Below, in pieces: positions 34,730-47,300 of a DNA stretch of 64,000 nt (the stretch's first letter is position 1; every line of letters starts with the position of its first letter). The DNA comes from Zizania palustris (lineage: Eukaryota > Streptophyta > Magnoliopsida > Poales > Poaceae). The notes under the pieces were generated by a model. The model worked only from the letters and a program-made list of their open reading frames with translations. It was not told the DNA's origin and searched no databases. The position numbers and the translations under genes are program-made. The stretch covers positions 60,505,915 to 60,569,914 of the forward strand of contig JAAALK010000079.1 in the NCBI GenBank assembly GCA_019279435.1. The letters are read 5' to 3'.

Positions 34730-37135
34730 CTTGATTTTGCTGTTCTAAAAAACTTGTAATTAAGGTGACCACATTGTGCATAGAGATTCCCATGTAATCA
34801 CATCCTAATTAATTAGGGTAGAAAATATAACGCCTTTCGATCATAAAAAAGTAATCATATATCCAGCAAAATCGAGGATTTACCATTTCTGTATTTATGT
34901 GCCACCGTTATTTTCCAATTCATCAAAAATACTATTAAAATTTTGGTATTTACTAATATGCTATTATTGTTTTAAATTCACTCTTTTATGTTATTTGAGT
35001 CCAAATATTCGTAAAAGATAATGGCATAAAATGACGAATTAGAAATAGTAATGACATATGAGCAAATATTCAGAGTATGTAGGTGGACTCAAATGACATA
35101 AAAGAGTGGATTTGAAATAGTAATGATATATGAACAAATATTAAAATTTTAATGGTATTTCTGATGAATTAAAAAATAATGGTGGCACAGAAACAATTAA
35201 CTCTCGTATAAATCCTTAATTATAAATCATTGACATTTTCCGGATAAGAACTAACTAAATATAAGCATAAAAAATGTAATTTCACAATCGAATTTTTTTA
35301 GTCCCCATATTTTCCACGAATGCAGTTGTTTGACACATCTTTTTCTTAAAAAGTTGGAGCCAAATTTGAAATTCAATGTCTCTTCTCGTAGGATTTATGA
35401 AAAATTCCGGAATTTGGCGCGGGTACAACGAGCGGTATACCAGACTAAGTCTGAACCGAGTGCAGCTAGCGGTGACACATTCAAGAGGAGAAATTCAACG
35501 TCCTGCAATCAGAACGGCTGATCTTTTGGATAAACAAATAGATAAATAGACGAACACTTGCTATGTTTCCAGGTCAAAACTCTTTGTCAACATCCTCAAG
35601 GACAGCACGACTTCTCACGTGTTGTATTGGCACACTGGAACAGATTAAAAGGGGCAGGGCTTAGTAGTACTGTAAATCTGGCAGATGGAGGTGCCGATCA
35701 GCAACATAGAAAGAACTTGCAACTCAAATGTTTTTAGTTCTTACATGTCCATGGTAAAATAAAAAATAAAAAGTTATATATTTGTCAATAAAAGTTTATC
35801 CGGTTTTATATTTATCACCGACTCTTTCAACCACATGTTCAAACAGAGTTTTGTTCATCAGTTTGTACTATCAAATCAACGCGGACAATATCTCAGACTT
35901 GTGGATGACTCTGTAACTACAGAATATATGGACATATTTCTGTCAAACCAAGATTTCAATTACAGGTAGCCTTGAATAGTGATAAACAATATGTGCTAGA
36001 AGCAGAAGTCTATTTTTGCTGTTTCAAGACTGCAATCAGGGCCGTTCCTGAGTTTTGTGAGGCGTAGGACGAGATTATAAATAGGGACTCTACTACCAAA
36101 GAACTATTTTTTACTATTATATATCAACTAACTAAAATTAAAATTCTGAACGAGTTTTAAGTTTTTTTTGCGATTTTTTAATTTCTATGGGCGTGAAAGG
36201 TTGGATTTGCTTGCAGTTTTGCCTGCCTCATGACTGTGGCCCATGGCCTATGGTACCTGTACGCGCTCTTGTGTATGTGGTGATCGGGTGGGACCCTGGG
36301 AAAGTGAGGGCCCAGATCGAGCGCATGGCTCGACCCCCAGGCACGGCACTGCCTGCAACAAACACAGCTATTTCATACAATTTGATCACATAAATACCCC
36401 CAGACCCCAGTGAGTCCCATGATCCCATCTAATAATAAAGAAAAGATAGTGAGCATTAGATATCCATTCTACAGCACCGGTCCTGGTTGTCACTGACATG
36501 TATCAATATTCATTCTGCAACAACATTCCATAACAAATGTCAGTGCTAGCAGTTATGACTTTTAAAGGATGTATTATTCAGATATTGATCAAGTTGATCA
36601 AGTTCTACACCAATGTTGATCAAGTTGGTAATCACAGATCATAATGAGCGTAAGTATACACAGGCACACACCCAAATTTATATCCCAACCAAATGCAGAA
36701 CTTTTACATAATCATCAGCTCAAAAAGTCACTCGTTATATAGACTTCAGCTTGAGCAAATATGCAATCATGCGCGGAAATTCGCCTGTGATACTTGCACC
36801 TAACACTAGCAACTGGCAAGAAATCTCGAGAGTAACTCATTGCAGACCCATGAAAAAAGAATTATTGCCGATAATTCTTAACTTCAAGATAGAAGCCATT
36901 CCGTGCTTAGTGCACGGTCACAACCACATGCACTATTCTCTCTTTAGTAGATGGAGTGTCAGAAATTCATGCACAAAGCTGAAACCTATGAGTATCAAAT
37001 CCATTACAGACCTTTTTTGTACAGAACTGCTTGAGCAAAGGTGCACCAAAAATCCTCATGTAGAACTGAGAACTCACGGAAGTTCAGATGGATAACATGC
37101 ACACACAAAATTTCTCACAATAAAACTTACTACTG
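34730..37135. other. Intergenic region between DUF26 and DUF952 genes
   Basis: AT-rich. Near 34880-35190 a segment with ATTACTATTTC/GAAATAGTAATGA words forms an imperfect inverted repeat, probably a MITE (GGATTTACCATTTCTGTATT at the left, CAGAAACAATTAACTC at the right). The rest shows no gene. Short open frames at 36187-36393 and 36751-37095 lack any recognisable feature. Confidence 0.4.
34880..35215. repeat. Palindromic MITE-like repeat downstream of the DUF26 gene
   Basis: The left half (TGCCACCGTTATTTTCCAAT, TCATCAAAAATACTATTAAA) is largely the reverse complement of the right half (TTAATGGTATTTCTGATGAA, AATAATGGTGGCACAG). The two arms are about 150 bp with a short centre near 35030. Fold-back structure without coding capacity. 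Confidence 0.6.
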
Positions 37136-37600
37136 CAACCATTAGAGAACTGTCACTGGTTGCAAGAGAGGACAGGTATGGACGAACACTTTGCCTTAGA
37201 TTATATTTAAAGGAAACAGTAGGCCAGATTCCCAACCCACGGCGACGTGGAGGCGCCGTCCTAACGTCGGCAATACTCTGGCCGAAACCCTGGCCGAACC
37301 AGGGAGGAACTTTCCCTACCAAAACTAATCTGAGGAGCTAGCCTCCCCAGCCCTTGGTTTATATAGTACCAAGGCTAATTGTATCCCTAACAAACAGCTA
37401 ATACTTGGAGATAAAGATAACTAACATAAGAGATAAACTAAGAGATAAACTAATCTTGAAATAGAGTCCTAACCATAGGGGCTAGGGCCAGATAGGGCCT
37501 GGCGCAGCCTTGGGCTTGCGCCGGCCTCTCAAGGGGCTAGGGCCGGGCGCATGCCCTTGGGCTTGCGCCGGCCATATGTCAGGCCCACCCTGACAGAACC
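37136..37600 (-). repeat. Solo-LTR-like fragment in minus orientation
   Basis: Read on the minus strand it starts TGTCAGGGTGGGCCTGACAT, has two copies of a GCCGGCGCAAGCCCAAGG unit, and then the TATA-like ACTATATAAACC near 37365. This order suits an LTR (U3, TATA, R). The other end and a target duplication were not found. Confidence 0.4.
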
Positions 37601-37833
37601 AATCAATTTCAACTCACTGAATGATCAAAAATAACATTAGCTTTCAATGTATAATTAAATCTATTGAAGTGTAAGAGTATTTGTATATGTGATATTTACA
37701 TCATTATAATCAACAACATGGCATGGTGTCATCAATCTGAAGAAAACTTTAAGGCTCTCTAATGGCCAGGCAGGCCAGCACTCATTGTAAATCTTTCAGA
37801 AACACAAGCATGTGGATAATCCGATGTAACATT

Positions 37834-38215
37834 TGTTATGGCTGGATGGTGGGGGACCCAGGTTACGCAGGTGATAGCTGTGACTGGAGATCAGCTGAGG
37901 CTGTTCACCTCGTCTGGGAGCAATGGCGAGTGGGGAAGTAGACAGGAAGAAACTTGTTGTATCACTTGACTCACATCTGATTACACCGAGGAACCTTAAT
38001 AGCTCTAAGTAAACTGACTAACAACCTTATCTTATTCTGCTAACCTCGTAAGCTAATCTTTATCTAACCCCAACAACCTGATTACTAAAGATAATGACTA
38101 TGAGCCAATCCCTGGCTACTGTTGCCCATCCGGCAGCATGTTGTTGTTGCCGTGCAAGACCTATGCTGCCTTGCTTGCTTTGGCTCTTAGTTCACACTGT
38201 TTTCCCCACATAACA
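37834..38215. repeat. Solo-LTR candidate, 382 bp, TGTTATG...CATAACA
   Basis: Begins TGTTATG (37834-37840) and ends CATAACA (38209-38215), a perfect 7-bp inverted pair with the TG...CA ends of an LTR. The flanking five bases (ACATT and CAGTT) do not match well, so the element may be old or the boundary shifted. It lies less than 100 bp downstream of the stop codon of the DUF952 gene. Confidence 0.45.
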
Positions 38216-38300
38216 CAGTTTTCCAAATAAACTTGCTGAGCAGCATAACATAAAAAGACATTATGAAATCCAGGTTGAAGGTAAGCCTTACATATCAGAG

Positions 38301-40472
38301 TCAGAGGTCTGCTCCATCAAGTAGAACACAAGTGAAATCGTTGTTTACCAAAACTATTTTCTCTGCCTTAACAACAGCATCTAGTTGAAGAGGTGCAAAA
38401 CTCGAATCAGGACCATAGAAATGAGGAAAGTAGTTTGAATTGTCAGCTGACTCATAAACCAAGCCATCTGCAAGCTACAACAAACAAGGAGAAAATGGTA
38501 TCGAAGTGAATTAGCTAGCACAATAAACAGATGAATTCTTCTTAAGTATAAATTGGATGCCTACTTGCATACTTATCAGAGCAAAATACCAACTATTCAG
38601 CTCTGCCGGTTTATCAACTAAATAAACATGTAATGTGTTTATATGTCTCAACTCTCATGTAAGCAACAAACATGAATACAAAAGAATAATGAATATATAT
38701 TTTATATGGAAAAGTCCAATTTATAACCTATAACTTCATAGACCAAGTGACGATTTTTAAGAACCTTTTGAAGCCATTCACTAATTTAAGTTCACAAATG
38801 TTTTCAGCCTAGCAAAAAATTGGCATGCCAATGCGATGTCATCCAAAACCACTTTAAATTCGGCCATGGTCGAAAAAGTGCATGGCATTGAAAGAATGAA
38901 AGTTCATGGTTGATTTCATACTTTCGCGATAGTTCAGGTTGTAATATACTTTATCCATTTAATAAATATAGATTATAAATTTGGCACATTCCATGGTAAT
39001 AATGAGTTAATATGAGATGAGATCTAATGGATTAAAAACAATTAGCACATTACCTTGGAAGTGTCGATTTGTAGTAGGTATAGATCACCCCTTCCAATGA
39101 AGAAGTTTTGTAGAGTCATCTTCACCTAAAACAGGTCAAAAGTTGAATAAATTTGAAAGATATGTATACACAAGTGCCAAAAATGAATGGTTGGATGTCA
39201 TATATGAACGATCTCCGGATCAGAATACAAGATAAGTTCATCGGTAGCACGAAAAATTGAAAAGTGTATAAACTGAAGTATTTGTATGCAACAGTAATAA
39301 CTATTTTTTTCATGGCATTGTTTTGTCGAACTTGAACAACTTACAAAAATAGGTCCAGCAGTTTATCCATGTACATTGGAAAGTCGAGTAAGCAAACCAT
39401 TAACAAATTTGTTGCCTGGCAAAAATTACCAATTTGTCTATTGCCGTGAAAACACAGCCAAAGAATGGAACATGAATGTGCATCCCCTTTACATAATAGA
39501 CCATGTCTTCTGAAATGAATGTTCTGATATAATGGAATACCATGTTTTGTTTTTGATACCTACGACTCATTTGCATAACCATTTATGAAATTTCAGTCTT
39601 CGTGAGATATGTTCATTACATCAAGATCTTTTCCTACAGAAGAACAAACATGGGCCATTCAGAGTGTCCAAAAGTGCTAGTGAAATCGGTAAATTACCAG
39701 TTTGCATGACTGTACCAACACAATCAAGCAAACGAGGATGTCTTCTGAATTTGGGGAACCAATAAGCTTCTCCAGCACTAGCAGGCTTAAAGCCAAACTC
39801 AATATGGTCATCATACATTAGATGTCGAGTTACTCTTTACTGCTTGTTAGCATGTTATGGCCGCTACTCGCAAACATCATAAAAATGATTTGAAATATTC
39901 AACGGAAACATCACCAACATGGCACAAACAAGAGAAAAACGCAGGAGATCTCCACACGAGGCTCTGTATGCAACCAACCAGACGATGAATTGCACAGTCA
40001 TTGGAAAGGGTAAGAAGCGCAACAAAACTACTCGGCGAGAGGCAGATCCAGACAACATTGACCTGCTCCAACCCCCAACCCATAGGTTATGAATTAGATA
40101 CTTGGATGGCTTGGCTTATCCCTAATTTCATACAGCAAGCTGACCAAACAATCTAGCACCCTAGATCTGCTGAGAAACTGGGGAACACGAACTAAGCTCG
40201 AATCTCAACCGGAGCGCGCACCTTGCAAATCGAGGGATTTGTGGGATCCCCGAATTCGGAGGAAATGAAATACGGTTTTTGATCGGGAATACCTGACTGA
40301 GGTCGCTGAGGTGGATGCAGCCGGTGGAGCGGTCGAGATCACCGCCGAGGGTGCCGCCGGTGCGGTGGAGCTCCGCCCACTCATCCGTCGTGCTGATACG
40401 GTAGACGAACGCCGGTGGTGCTGGCTTTGCCATTGCGGCCGCCTGCGCACCAAGATCGTTACGCCTCTCCAT
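38301..40472 (-). CDS. DUF952 family protein
   Basis: Three minus-strand exons, 40472-40293, 39125-39054 and 38474-38301, with GT-AG borders and kept frame, encode 141 residues. The core matches the DUF952 family: FVYRISTTDEW, then GGDLDRSTGCIHLSDLSQVK, LYLLQIDTSK, and YESADNSNYFPHFYGPDSS. Its biochemical role is not established. Small cytosolic proteins of this family occur in bacteria and plants, and conserved His and Asp residues suggest an enzyme or binding pocket. A second ATG at 40433 (MAKPAPP) gives a 128-residue form whose N-terminus fits homologues better. I list the longer frame because both are open. Intron 1 is 1.17 kb and has no recognised repeat. Confidence 0.88.
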
Positions 40473-40715
40473 TTTTATTCGAATTCGAAACGACCTTCAT
40501 GATTTGCCACTCAACATTACTCTTTATTGTAATATCACTTCAAAACAATAACATATATAATTATATAAGATTATTTAAATTAATAACGTGTGATCTAATG
40601 TGCAATCCTCTTAATTTCTAACCAAACATTACATGAATGAATGAAATGGTCAATCACTATATGATAGTGTTCCGCTGCGTTCAATAGACGGTTGTGTGTC
40701 CATCAGGAGTAATTT

Positions 40716-41040
40716 GACAAAATATCACTTCAAACAATCAACTTTGCTGATTTTCCATTTCAAACATGCGCTTCGTCAAATTGCCACTTCAAAGATTGCC
40801 ACATTGATTGTCATATCATTTTGATAAAATTTATCAAACTTTTAACGTAAAATTACTATTTTGCCTTTCTCATTCCCTTCTTTGTGGTGTGCCGACGGTT
40901 CCATATAGTTCTTGAAAGGCAAATGATTATTTTACATAAGAAATTTGATAAATTTTATCAAAATGGCATAAAAATCAAGTTGATATTGTTTGGAGTGGTA
41001 ATTTGGTGAAGTCCACGTTGTTTGGAGTGACATTTTATCG
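40716..41040. mobile_element. Fold-back MITE, CACTTCAAAC family, copy 1
   Basis: The left arm (AAAATATCACTTCAAACAAT ... CATATCATTTTGATAAAATT) is the approximate reverse complement of the right arm (AAATTTTATCAAAATGGCAT ... GTTTGGAGTGACATTTTATC). The centre holds GAAAGGCAAATGATTATTTT. The same family occurs at 53382-53744 and as half an element at 54376-54528. Confidence 0.65.
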
Positions 41041-41639
41041 CCTATCAGCGTACTCCGTTCTGTGGGTCCGCATCTGTTAAGGCCTCTTCTGACCAAGGCA
41101 CGTAACCGTGTGGGATTGGTAATGTTAACAAGTCAGATGCTTAATTTGGGTAGGATGGCAACATCCAACTATCTATCCAAGAGTTTCTTCGTGTCTTCGT
41201 ATATCGACCGCCTGATCCATGTGAATGTTTGCCAGTTTGTTTGAATCGAATATTGTTGGAACGAACTGAGCCTGAGTGAGGAGGGTAGCCAGCTTCCTGG
41301 AAAGTCCAGTATCCAATTTCCAAAGAGAAGTTCAGCTGTAGGTCTGACCAAGCTTGCCGCCGTTGCCGGCCTAGCCGATCGACGACGACGACGACGACTA
41401 GGGCTGCTAGTACGAGCAAATATTTCGCAGAGATAATCTCGGTTCAGTTGTCAGCGTGTCGCTGCCATGCGTGTTCCTCCGACCCAATCCAATCCAATCC
41501 AATCCAATCCAATCATGCTGGTCCCTTTCGCCGTTGACAAGTTTGTTTTTGCACTGTTAAGCTACACTGATTTCAACAGGCACACGAATGCGATTTATAT
41601 TTCGGAAGAAACCAGCGTACAGACGTCCTAAAGTTTTGA

Positions 41640-41856
41640 AAAAAAAAGGTGATATTTTATTACGCAGTGAACAATGTTTCGTTTGTCGATAAAAATGTTT
41701 CGGGAAAATAAATAAAGTAAAATACAATTAATTATAAGATGAAACATTTTAATCTTATATTGTAAACAATATTATCTAATATTACATCGGTTTGGAACAT
41801 TTTTATAGAAATATTTTTCGCCGAGTGCTAAAACAGTGTCCATTTTTTTCCAGATC
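41640..41856. mobile_element. MITE-like repeat, GTGTTTTAGC family, copy 2
   Basis: Left TTTTATTACGCAGTGAACAA and right GCCGAGTGCTAAAACAGTGT flank an interior with repeated AACATTTTTATAG and GTTTCG words, similar to 31437-31655. No coding capacity. Confidence 0.35.
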
Positions 41857-42452
41857 TTATAACACTCTAAATAGGAATCATCGATATGTTTTCCTTTTTG
41901 TGACGTCCAATCCGAAGTGGACGATTTTTTTCGTTGCGTGAAAATCTCTTATGGCCAGGAAAATTTGGACTCGATTGATCCAAGACGAGAGAGATCGATC
42001 TGACGTCGAATCTAATAATAAAGCAGAGCAGTGAGTGGTCCGGCTCACTGTTCTACGGAGAGGACATGCCGGTGTCAATGGTTTCATCCAGTGCACTAGT
42101 CACTAGTGCAATTTGAGAGCGGATGAACGCAGAATGCTGGACGCGACAAGGGCGATAATTCGAGATTTCAATGTCGGATGGGAGCTGGAGGATTTGATGT
42201 TTGATCTTTTATTTCTTCTTTTCCATGATCGCGGCCGGGGGCAGATGATATCTTTTTACCATTTTGCGTGGATTGAGATGAAGGGAATCAAATAATGGAT
42301 GTGTCGGACCAGGAGCTAGAGCTAGAGCTAGAGGTCGAATGGAATGTTGCAGTTGGATCCATATGATTTTGTTAATTTGAGTGTGATAGAATCCTTCGTT
42401 GTTTCATCCCTACAATATAGTGCTGGGTCTCAAGACGTTTGTAACTTTGGTT

Positions 42453-42750
42453 AGTCCATCACATCGGATTTTGGAGTATTAAATGTTTATTATTTATAAA
42501 ACGTATTCGTAATAAATGGATTATTCACGAGATGTATCTAATTAGCGTAATTACACCATAATTTGATAATATGATGTTATAGTAAACATTTGCTAATCAT
42601 GGATTAATTAGGCTTAATAATTTGTCTCGCGAATAATCTTCTGTTTCTACAATTATTTTTATAATTAGTTCACATTTAATACTTTAAATTGATATTGAAA
42701 CATCCGATATGATACATACTGAACTTTAGTCATGGAACAAAACACTCCCT
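42453..42750. mobile_element. MITE of the AATTAGCTTAATTACG family, copy 3
   Basis: Contains TGTATCTAATTAGCGTAATT, ATTTGATAATATGATGTTAT and TTAGGCTTAATAATTTGTCT in the same order as copies 1 and 2. Confidence 0.55.
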
Positions 42751-42769
42751 TTGTATCCCTCTAAACTGA

Positions 42770-43072
42770 GACCCTGTTTGGATTGAGATTGCTTATTTTT
42801 AGGGACTAAAGTTTAGTCCCATTTAGTTCATAAAATCCCAAACATGGTTTCTTATTGGGACTAAACTTTAGGTCCCTAAAGTTTAGTCAATTAGTCTCTT
42901 GGATGTTGCTTATTGGTACTAAAAGTGTCATGCACACTCTATCATCATTTATGAACCCCTCATTAAATGATGTTTAGTCCCTACATCTAAATAAGAGGAC
43001 TAAACTTTAGTCTCTACTAAAATAAGCAAATTTTAGTCCTTAAAAATAAGCAAGGTCGTTCAAACATGGCCC
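42770..43072. mobile_element. MITE of the TTTAGTCC family, copy D
   Basis: Starts GACCCTGTTTGGATTGAGA and ends in CAAGGTCGTTCAAACATGGC. GGACTAAAGTTTAGTCC words are abundant. It follows AATTAGC-type copy 3 by 20 bp. Confidence 0.65.
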
Positions 43073-43076
43073 GATG

Positions 43077-43194
43077 CTCCCTCCATTTTTTAAATTACGC
43101 CATTTATTTTTATCGTAATATTTAATCATTTGATACTCCCTCCATTTTTTGAATTACGCCATTTATATTAATCATAACATTTAATCATTTATGT
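43077..43194. repeat. Tandem pair of Stowaway-like ends
   Basis: CTCCCTCCATTTTTTAAATT and CTCCCTCCATTTTTTGAATT head two diverged units about 61 bp apart. The CTCCCTCC start is that of Stowaway (Tc1/mariner) MITEs. A similar ACTCCGTCCATCCC start occurs at about 43679. Confidence 0.45.
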
Positions 43195-44132
43195 TATTCA
43201 AAAATATTGTAATATATATGTTCCTGCGAGTGGAACACCATTCGCGTGTCGTTCGGAACACCTTTGGCGTGCGCTGTTGTACGCTTGACATCTTCTTTGT
43301 GTGTGTTCCAAACTATACAGCAACACGTGCCCGAACAGAGCCACGGGCCACCTACCGCAATATAATAGCACCAACCCTCCTCCCACCTCCCTCCTCCCTT
43401 CCTACACGTAGAATAGATAAGTAGATAACTCATCCAGTCATCAAAACACAGGGCGATCACTCAAACCAAAACAGAACAGAGGCAGGAGAAAAGTCCAACG
43501 CCACGGCGCCGGTTTTGGGCGTATATAAAAAGAGAAAACTGCTGCTTTGCCATCGACTTCGGTGACAAATCTAATAAAGCCGACCTTTTATTTTTTTAGG
43601 TTTTTGTCATTTTGTGTTTAGACATTTTTAGGATTTCTCTTTTACTCTGATAAACCAGCGATTACAATACAATTTATACTCCGTCCATCCCGTGATATTA
43701 CAATATATTACTATAACTTTAGATAATGCTATTATTTAAATTTATTGTAATATATTTATGCTATCTTAAAATATTATAAGAACTTAGAATATCTTCATTT
43801 TACTTGTTATTTTTGACTTGCTATTTATAGTAATAGCAAACCTCCATATTTAAATTGTCTTGTTATTTTACTATTCACTCCAATGTACTTGCTAAATGTG
43901 ACTTCCTATCAATTTATATATATGCAAAAAAATGAAAATAATTAAACAAGCTCAATGCTCAATGGAATAACAAGTTTGGTTGAATTGATAGATTTAAAAA
44001 GTGTAGAGAAAAAAATATGAACCATTCTAAAATAACAAATCAAGTAGCAAATATAATAAATATGTTTTAAAATCATTTTTATTAGAATAGTAACCGTGAT
44101 AGCAAATATTCGCAGCACAGCAACAATTTTCC

Positions 44133-44141
44133 TATATAAAG
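44133..44141 (+). promoter_or_regulatory. TATA box of the NAGS gene
   Basis: TATATAAAG lies 200 bp upstream of the start codon of the N-acetylglutamate synthase gene, followed by a C-rich leader. A second TATATAAAA at 43522-43530 is further away and less likely. Confidence 0.55.
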
Positions 44142-44333
44142 TACGGCAGGACGGGCTCCTCCTCCGGTCTGCACTCCCCCAGGCCCAGCCCCAAACACGG
44201 TCGCTGCGCGCCAAATCAGTCGCCGCCTCCACCGCCACCGCTGTTCCCTCGCTCACCGCGCCACTCCATTCACCTCTCGCTGCGTACCAGCACGCCACAC
44301 CCACCGCGTGCCTGCTCTCGTCTCGCCGTCTCG

Positions 44334-47300
44334 ATGGCGGCGTCGCTTGATGCCGCCCGCTTCGCCGGCGAGGCATCGCCGGTGCCGGTGCCGGTGACTG
44401 GGAGGCCGCGGTCAGGGAAGGTCGCGATGAGGCCCCCTCTGCAGTGCCAGCGGCCCACGGCCGTGCGGTGTGGAGGGGGCGGGGCCGCGAGGCAGTCGTT
44501 CGGCGGGGTCTGCGGGGAGGGGGAAAGGGCAGCGGAGGAGGAGAGGGGAAGATTCGTGGGCTGGTTCCGGGAAGCGTGGCCCTACGTCCGGGGACATCGG
44601 GGGAGCACCTTCGTCGTCATCGTCTCCGGGGAGGTTGTTGCTGGGCCCCACCTCGACGGCATTCTACAGGTATTGGCCGCTTCACTCTCTGGAATGCTAC
44701 TTGTTTTCCATGTACAGAAACCAAATGGGGATTGATGATTTTAATCGTATGGATCTGTAGCGGTCTACTTATTGTTGGCTACTATTTCTGAATTTGGGGG
44801 GCGGGGGAGTCATGGATGTGTTTTTTGGAGAAGAAGGGAATTCATGGAATTGAAAAAATAGATGATCAACATATGTTAGTGACTTAGTGTCTACTGATAT
44901 ATGCAAAATGATTTTCTTTTACCTTTTATTGTGAAGTTTTTATTCTTACATTTAAGAGGACTGAAGGATTGATCCATTTCACATTCTGCACACCGTGTTT
45001 CTTCCTGATTTCTTCACAAGGGAGTTTAATCTAAGACATGGGACATGGGTTTAAGTTATCTTGTCGCGGGTATTGCTGCCATCATAGTACTGTTGCTGTG
45101 CTGCATGAATTTTTGGCCGTCTTATATCTGCTAAGGCAAGGTCGAGATAATTAAAGTAAAAAAATCCCAGAACTCGATTGAATTGGGTAACAAAAAATAC
45201 GATTATTAATTGCACGTGTTACATGTTTATTTCTCTGCGTTGTTGACTGGCAAAATCTTCGATAGATTGACCAGCTCCTCTTGCGTTGTTGACTGGCAAA
45301 AGCTTATTTTTTTTTAAAAAAATAACATAATATTTCCAAAAAGATAAATAACATAAGATATTTCATATTTCTGGACCATATATAACGAACACTTAGTGCC
45401 TCTTGTTGAATCACATTCCTTTTTTTAGGGATTTTAGCAATTTTCTTAGGACAACTTGGTCAGTCTTGTTAATTCAACTCAAAGAAAATTCCATTTCGTT
45501 CAACTCGTCTGATCCTATTTTGCTTGGAGTTGGTGGGATACATGCTCTAGGTAGGTGAGTATTGAGTTCCAATGTTTAGGTCAAACTTTTTATTGTGTAG
45601 TTGTTAAATGTCTATGGTCTGGCAGCTACAAGCTTAGACAAAGACAGTGCTACTTAGTATGGTACATCTTATTGTTGTTGCACTGGACATGTAGTTTGGT
45701 TTCTCCTGCCCATTGCGCCATTGAATTACCCTGTACCTGACAAAATATATTATGTTTGCCATCTGATTACTCAGAATTCCCCATGTTACTTGATTTCCCC
45801 TTGTTTTTGGTCAATTGTCCTGTTAGGTGTTATACTTGGGTAATATGAACAGTCAAATCACTAAATTATATCAAGAAGTTTGCTAATTAATTTTATGTAT
45901 ATGGAGATCTCTGCACTGTCAATTTTTCCTATTGCCAGCTACATTACATTTATTTAAATTTACAGGATATTTCACTTCTTCATGGTCTTGGAATCAAATT
46001 TGTTCTTGTTCCTGGAACACATGTTCAGATTGATAAGGTCTTGGCTGAGAGAGGTTAGCTGAAGCTTTGCATCTTTACACATGTATGTTTAACTGGATCA
46101 AACAACTTTGGTGTTGTTGTGTTTTGGAGCCTACATCATATGGAAGTTGCCCGTGTTTTCTTACTGATGCAATTAATAAAGGGAGCCCATTTACAAAAGG
46201 ATATTAAAAAATGATTATTTTTCCATCCCAGAAAAGTAGAAAGCTGACTAGCACTTCAAACATTTTATGTATATCTTAGTTTTTTTGCACTCTAAATGCA
46301 ATTCTTATTGTGTTTTTTATTCATGTACAACGCAAAAGCATAGTACGGCTAAAATATTTTAAAATTTAAACAACTAGATTATGTTATGGTCACTAGTTCA
46401 TGGGTAGGGTAAGGATTCGAAGATTAGGGTAAATGCGAAATTGATCTTGTCGACTCTAGGCTTTTCCCAAATGCCAGGAGACTCTGATTAAGGTTGGGCT
46501 AAATTTAGGATTCTTTATTGCTTAATCTGAAGAAAATACATAAAAGCTGTGACTCCAAGAATGCTACAGTTGTAATTTTGTATTAGAGTTGTGGTTGGTG
46601 CTGCATCTGCAATCTCACAAGAACTTGCGACTGTTGTTTGTAGTTACATTTAGGTTAATATGTGATTCCCCCCTTCTGAATTTTGATATTCTGTTCTGAA
46701 ATGGTAGTGAATGATCTTTTTTTCTGTTTTCTCAGGAAAGAAGGCCAAGTATGCTGGTCGTTACCGTATTACTGACTCTGATTCATTAGAGGCTGCAATG
46801 GAGGCAGCAGGCAGAATACGGCTAACTATAGAAGCAAAGCTATCCCCTGGTCCCTCTATGTTAAATCTTCGTCGGCATGGCGTTAATGGTCGTTGGCATG
46901 AAATATGTGATAATGTTGCAAGTGGAAACTTTCTTGGCGCTAAGGTGAATATGTGCAGAATACATGAGATCTGACACAATTTGGTAGCTATTGATCCCAG
47001 CAATGATATTAATGTTATGTACCTCTACCCTCCAAATTTTTAATGTGAACATACTGAGGTGACAAGGTGATAGTTGAAATTGGCAATTGATAAACATCTC
47101 TAGCTAGCAAATCATATTTTCCCCTTTGTTTCAATTGTTTTAAAGTATCCCTTTTTTAATTTGTGTGGTTGTTTGAATCTTACTCCTGAAAGGGTGAATT
47201 GACTTACTTTTCTACTCTTTTGGCAGAGACGGGGGGTTGTTGGCGGCATCGACTATGGATTCACAGGCGAAGTTAAGAAAATAGATGTTTCACGAATAAA

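Larger units (their letters stand above)
40473..44132. other. Intergenic region, divergent between DUF952 and NAGS genes
   Basis: A 3.7-kb non-coding region holding several repeats: a fold-back MITE (40716-41040), GTGTTTTAGC-type and AATTAGC-type MITEs, copy D of the TTTAGTCC family, Stowaway-like ends near 43077-43194, and three short microsatellites: (GAC)n at about 41381-41397, (CCAAT)6 at 41484-41513 and (GAGCTA)n at about 42311-42332. Open frames at 43191-43424 and 42113-42295 show no domain. Confidence 0.5.
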
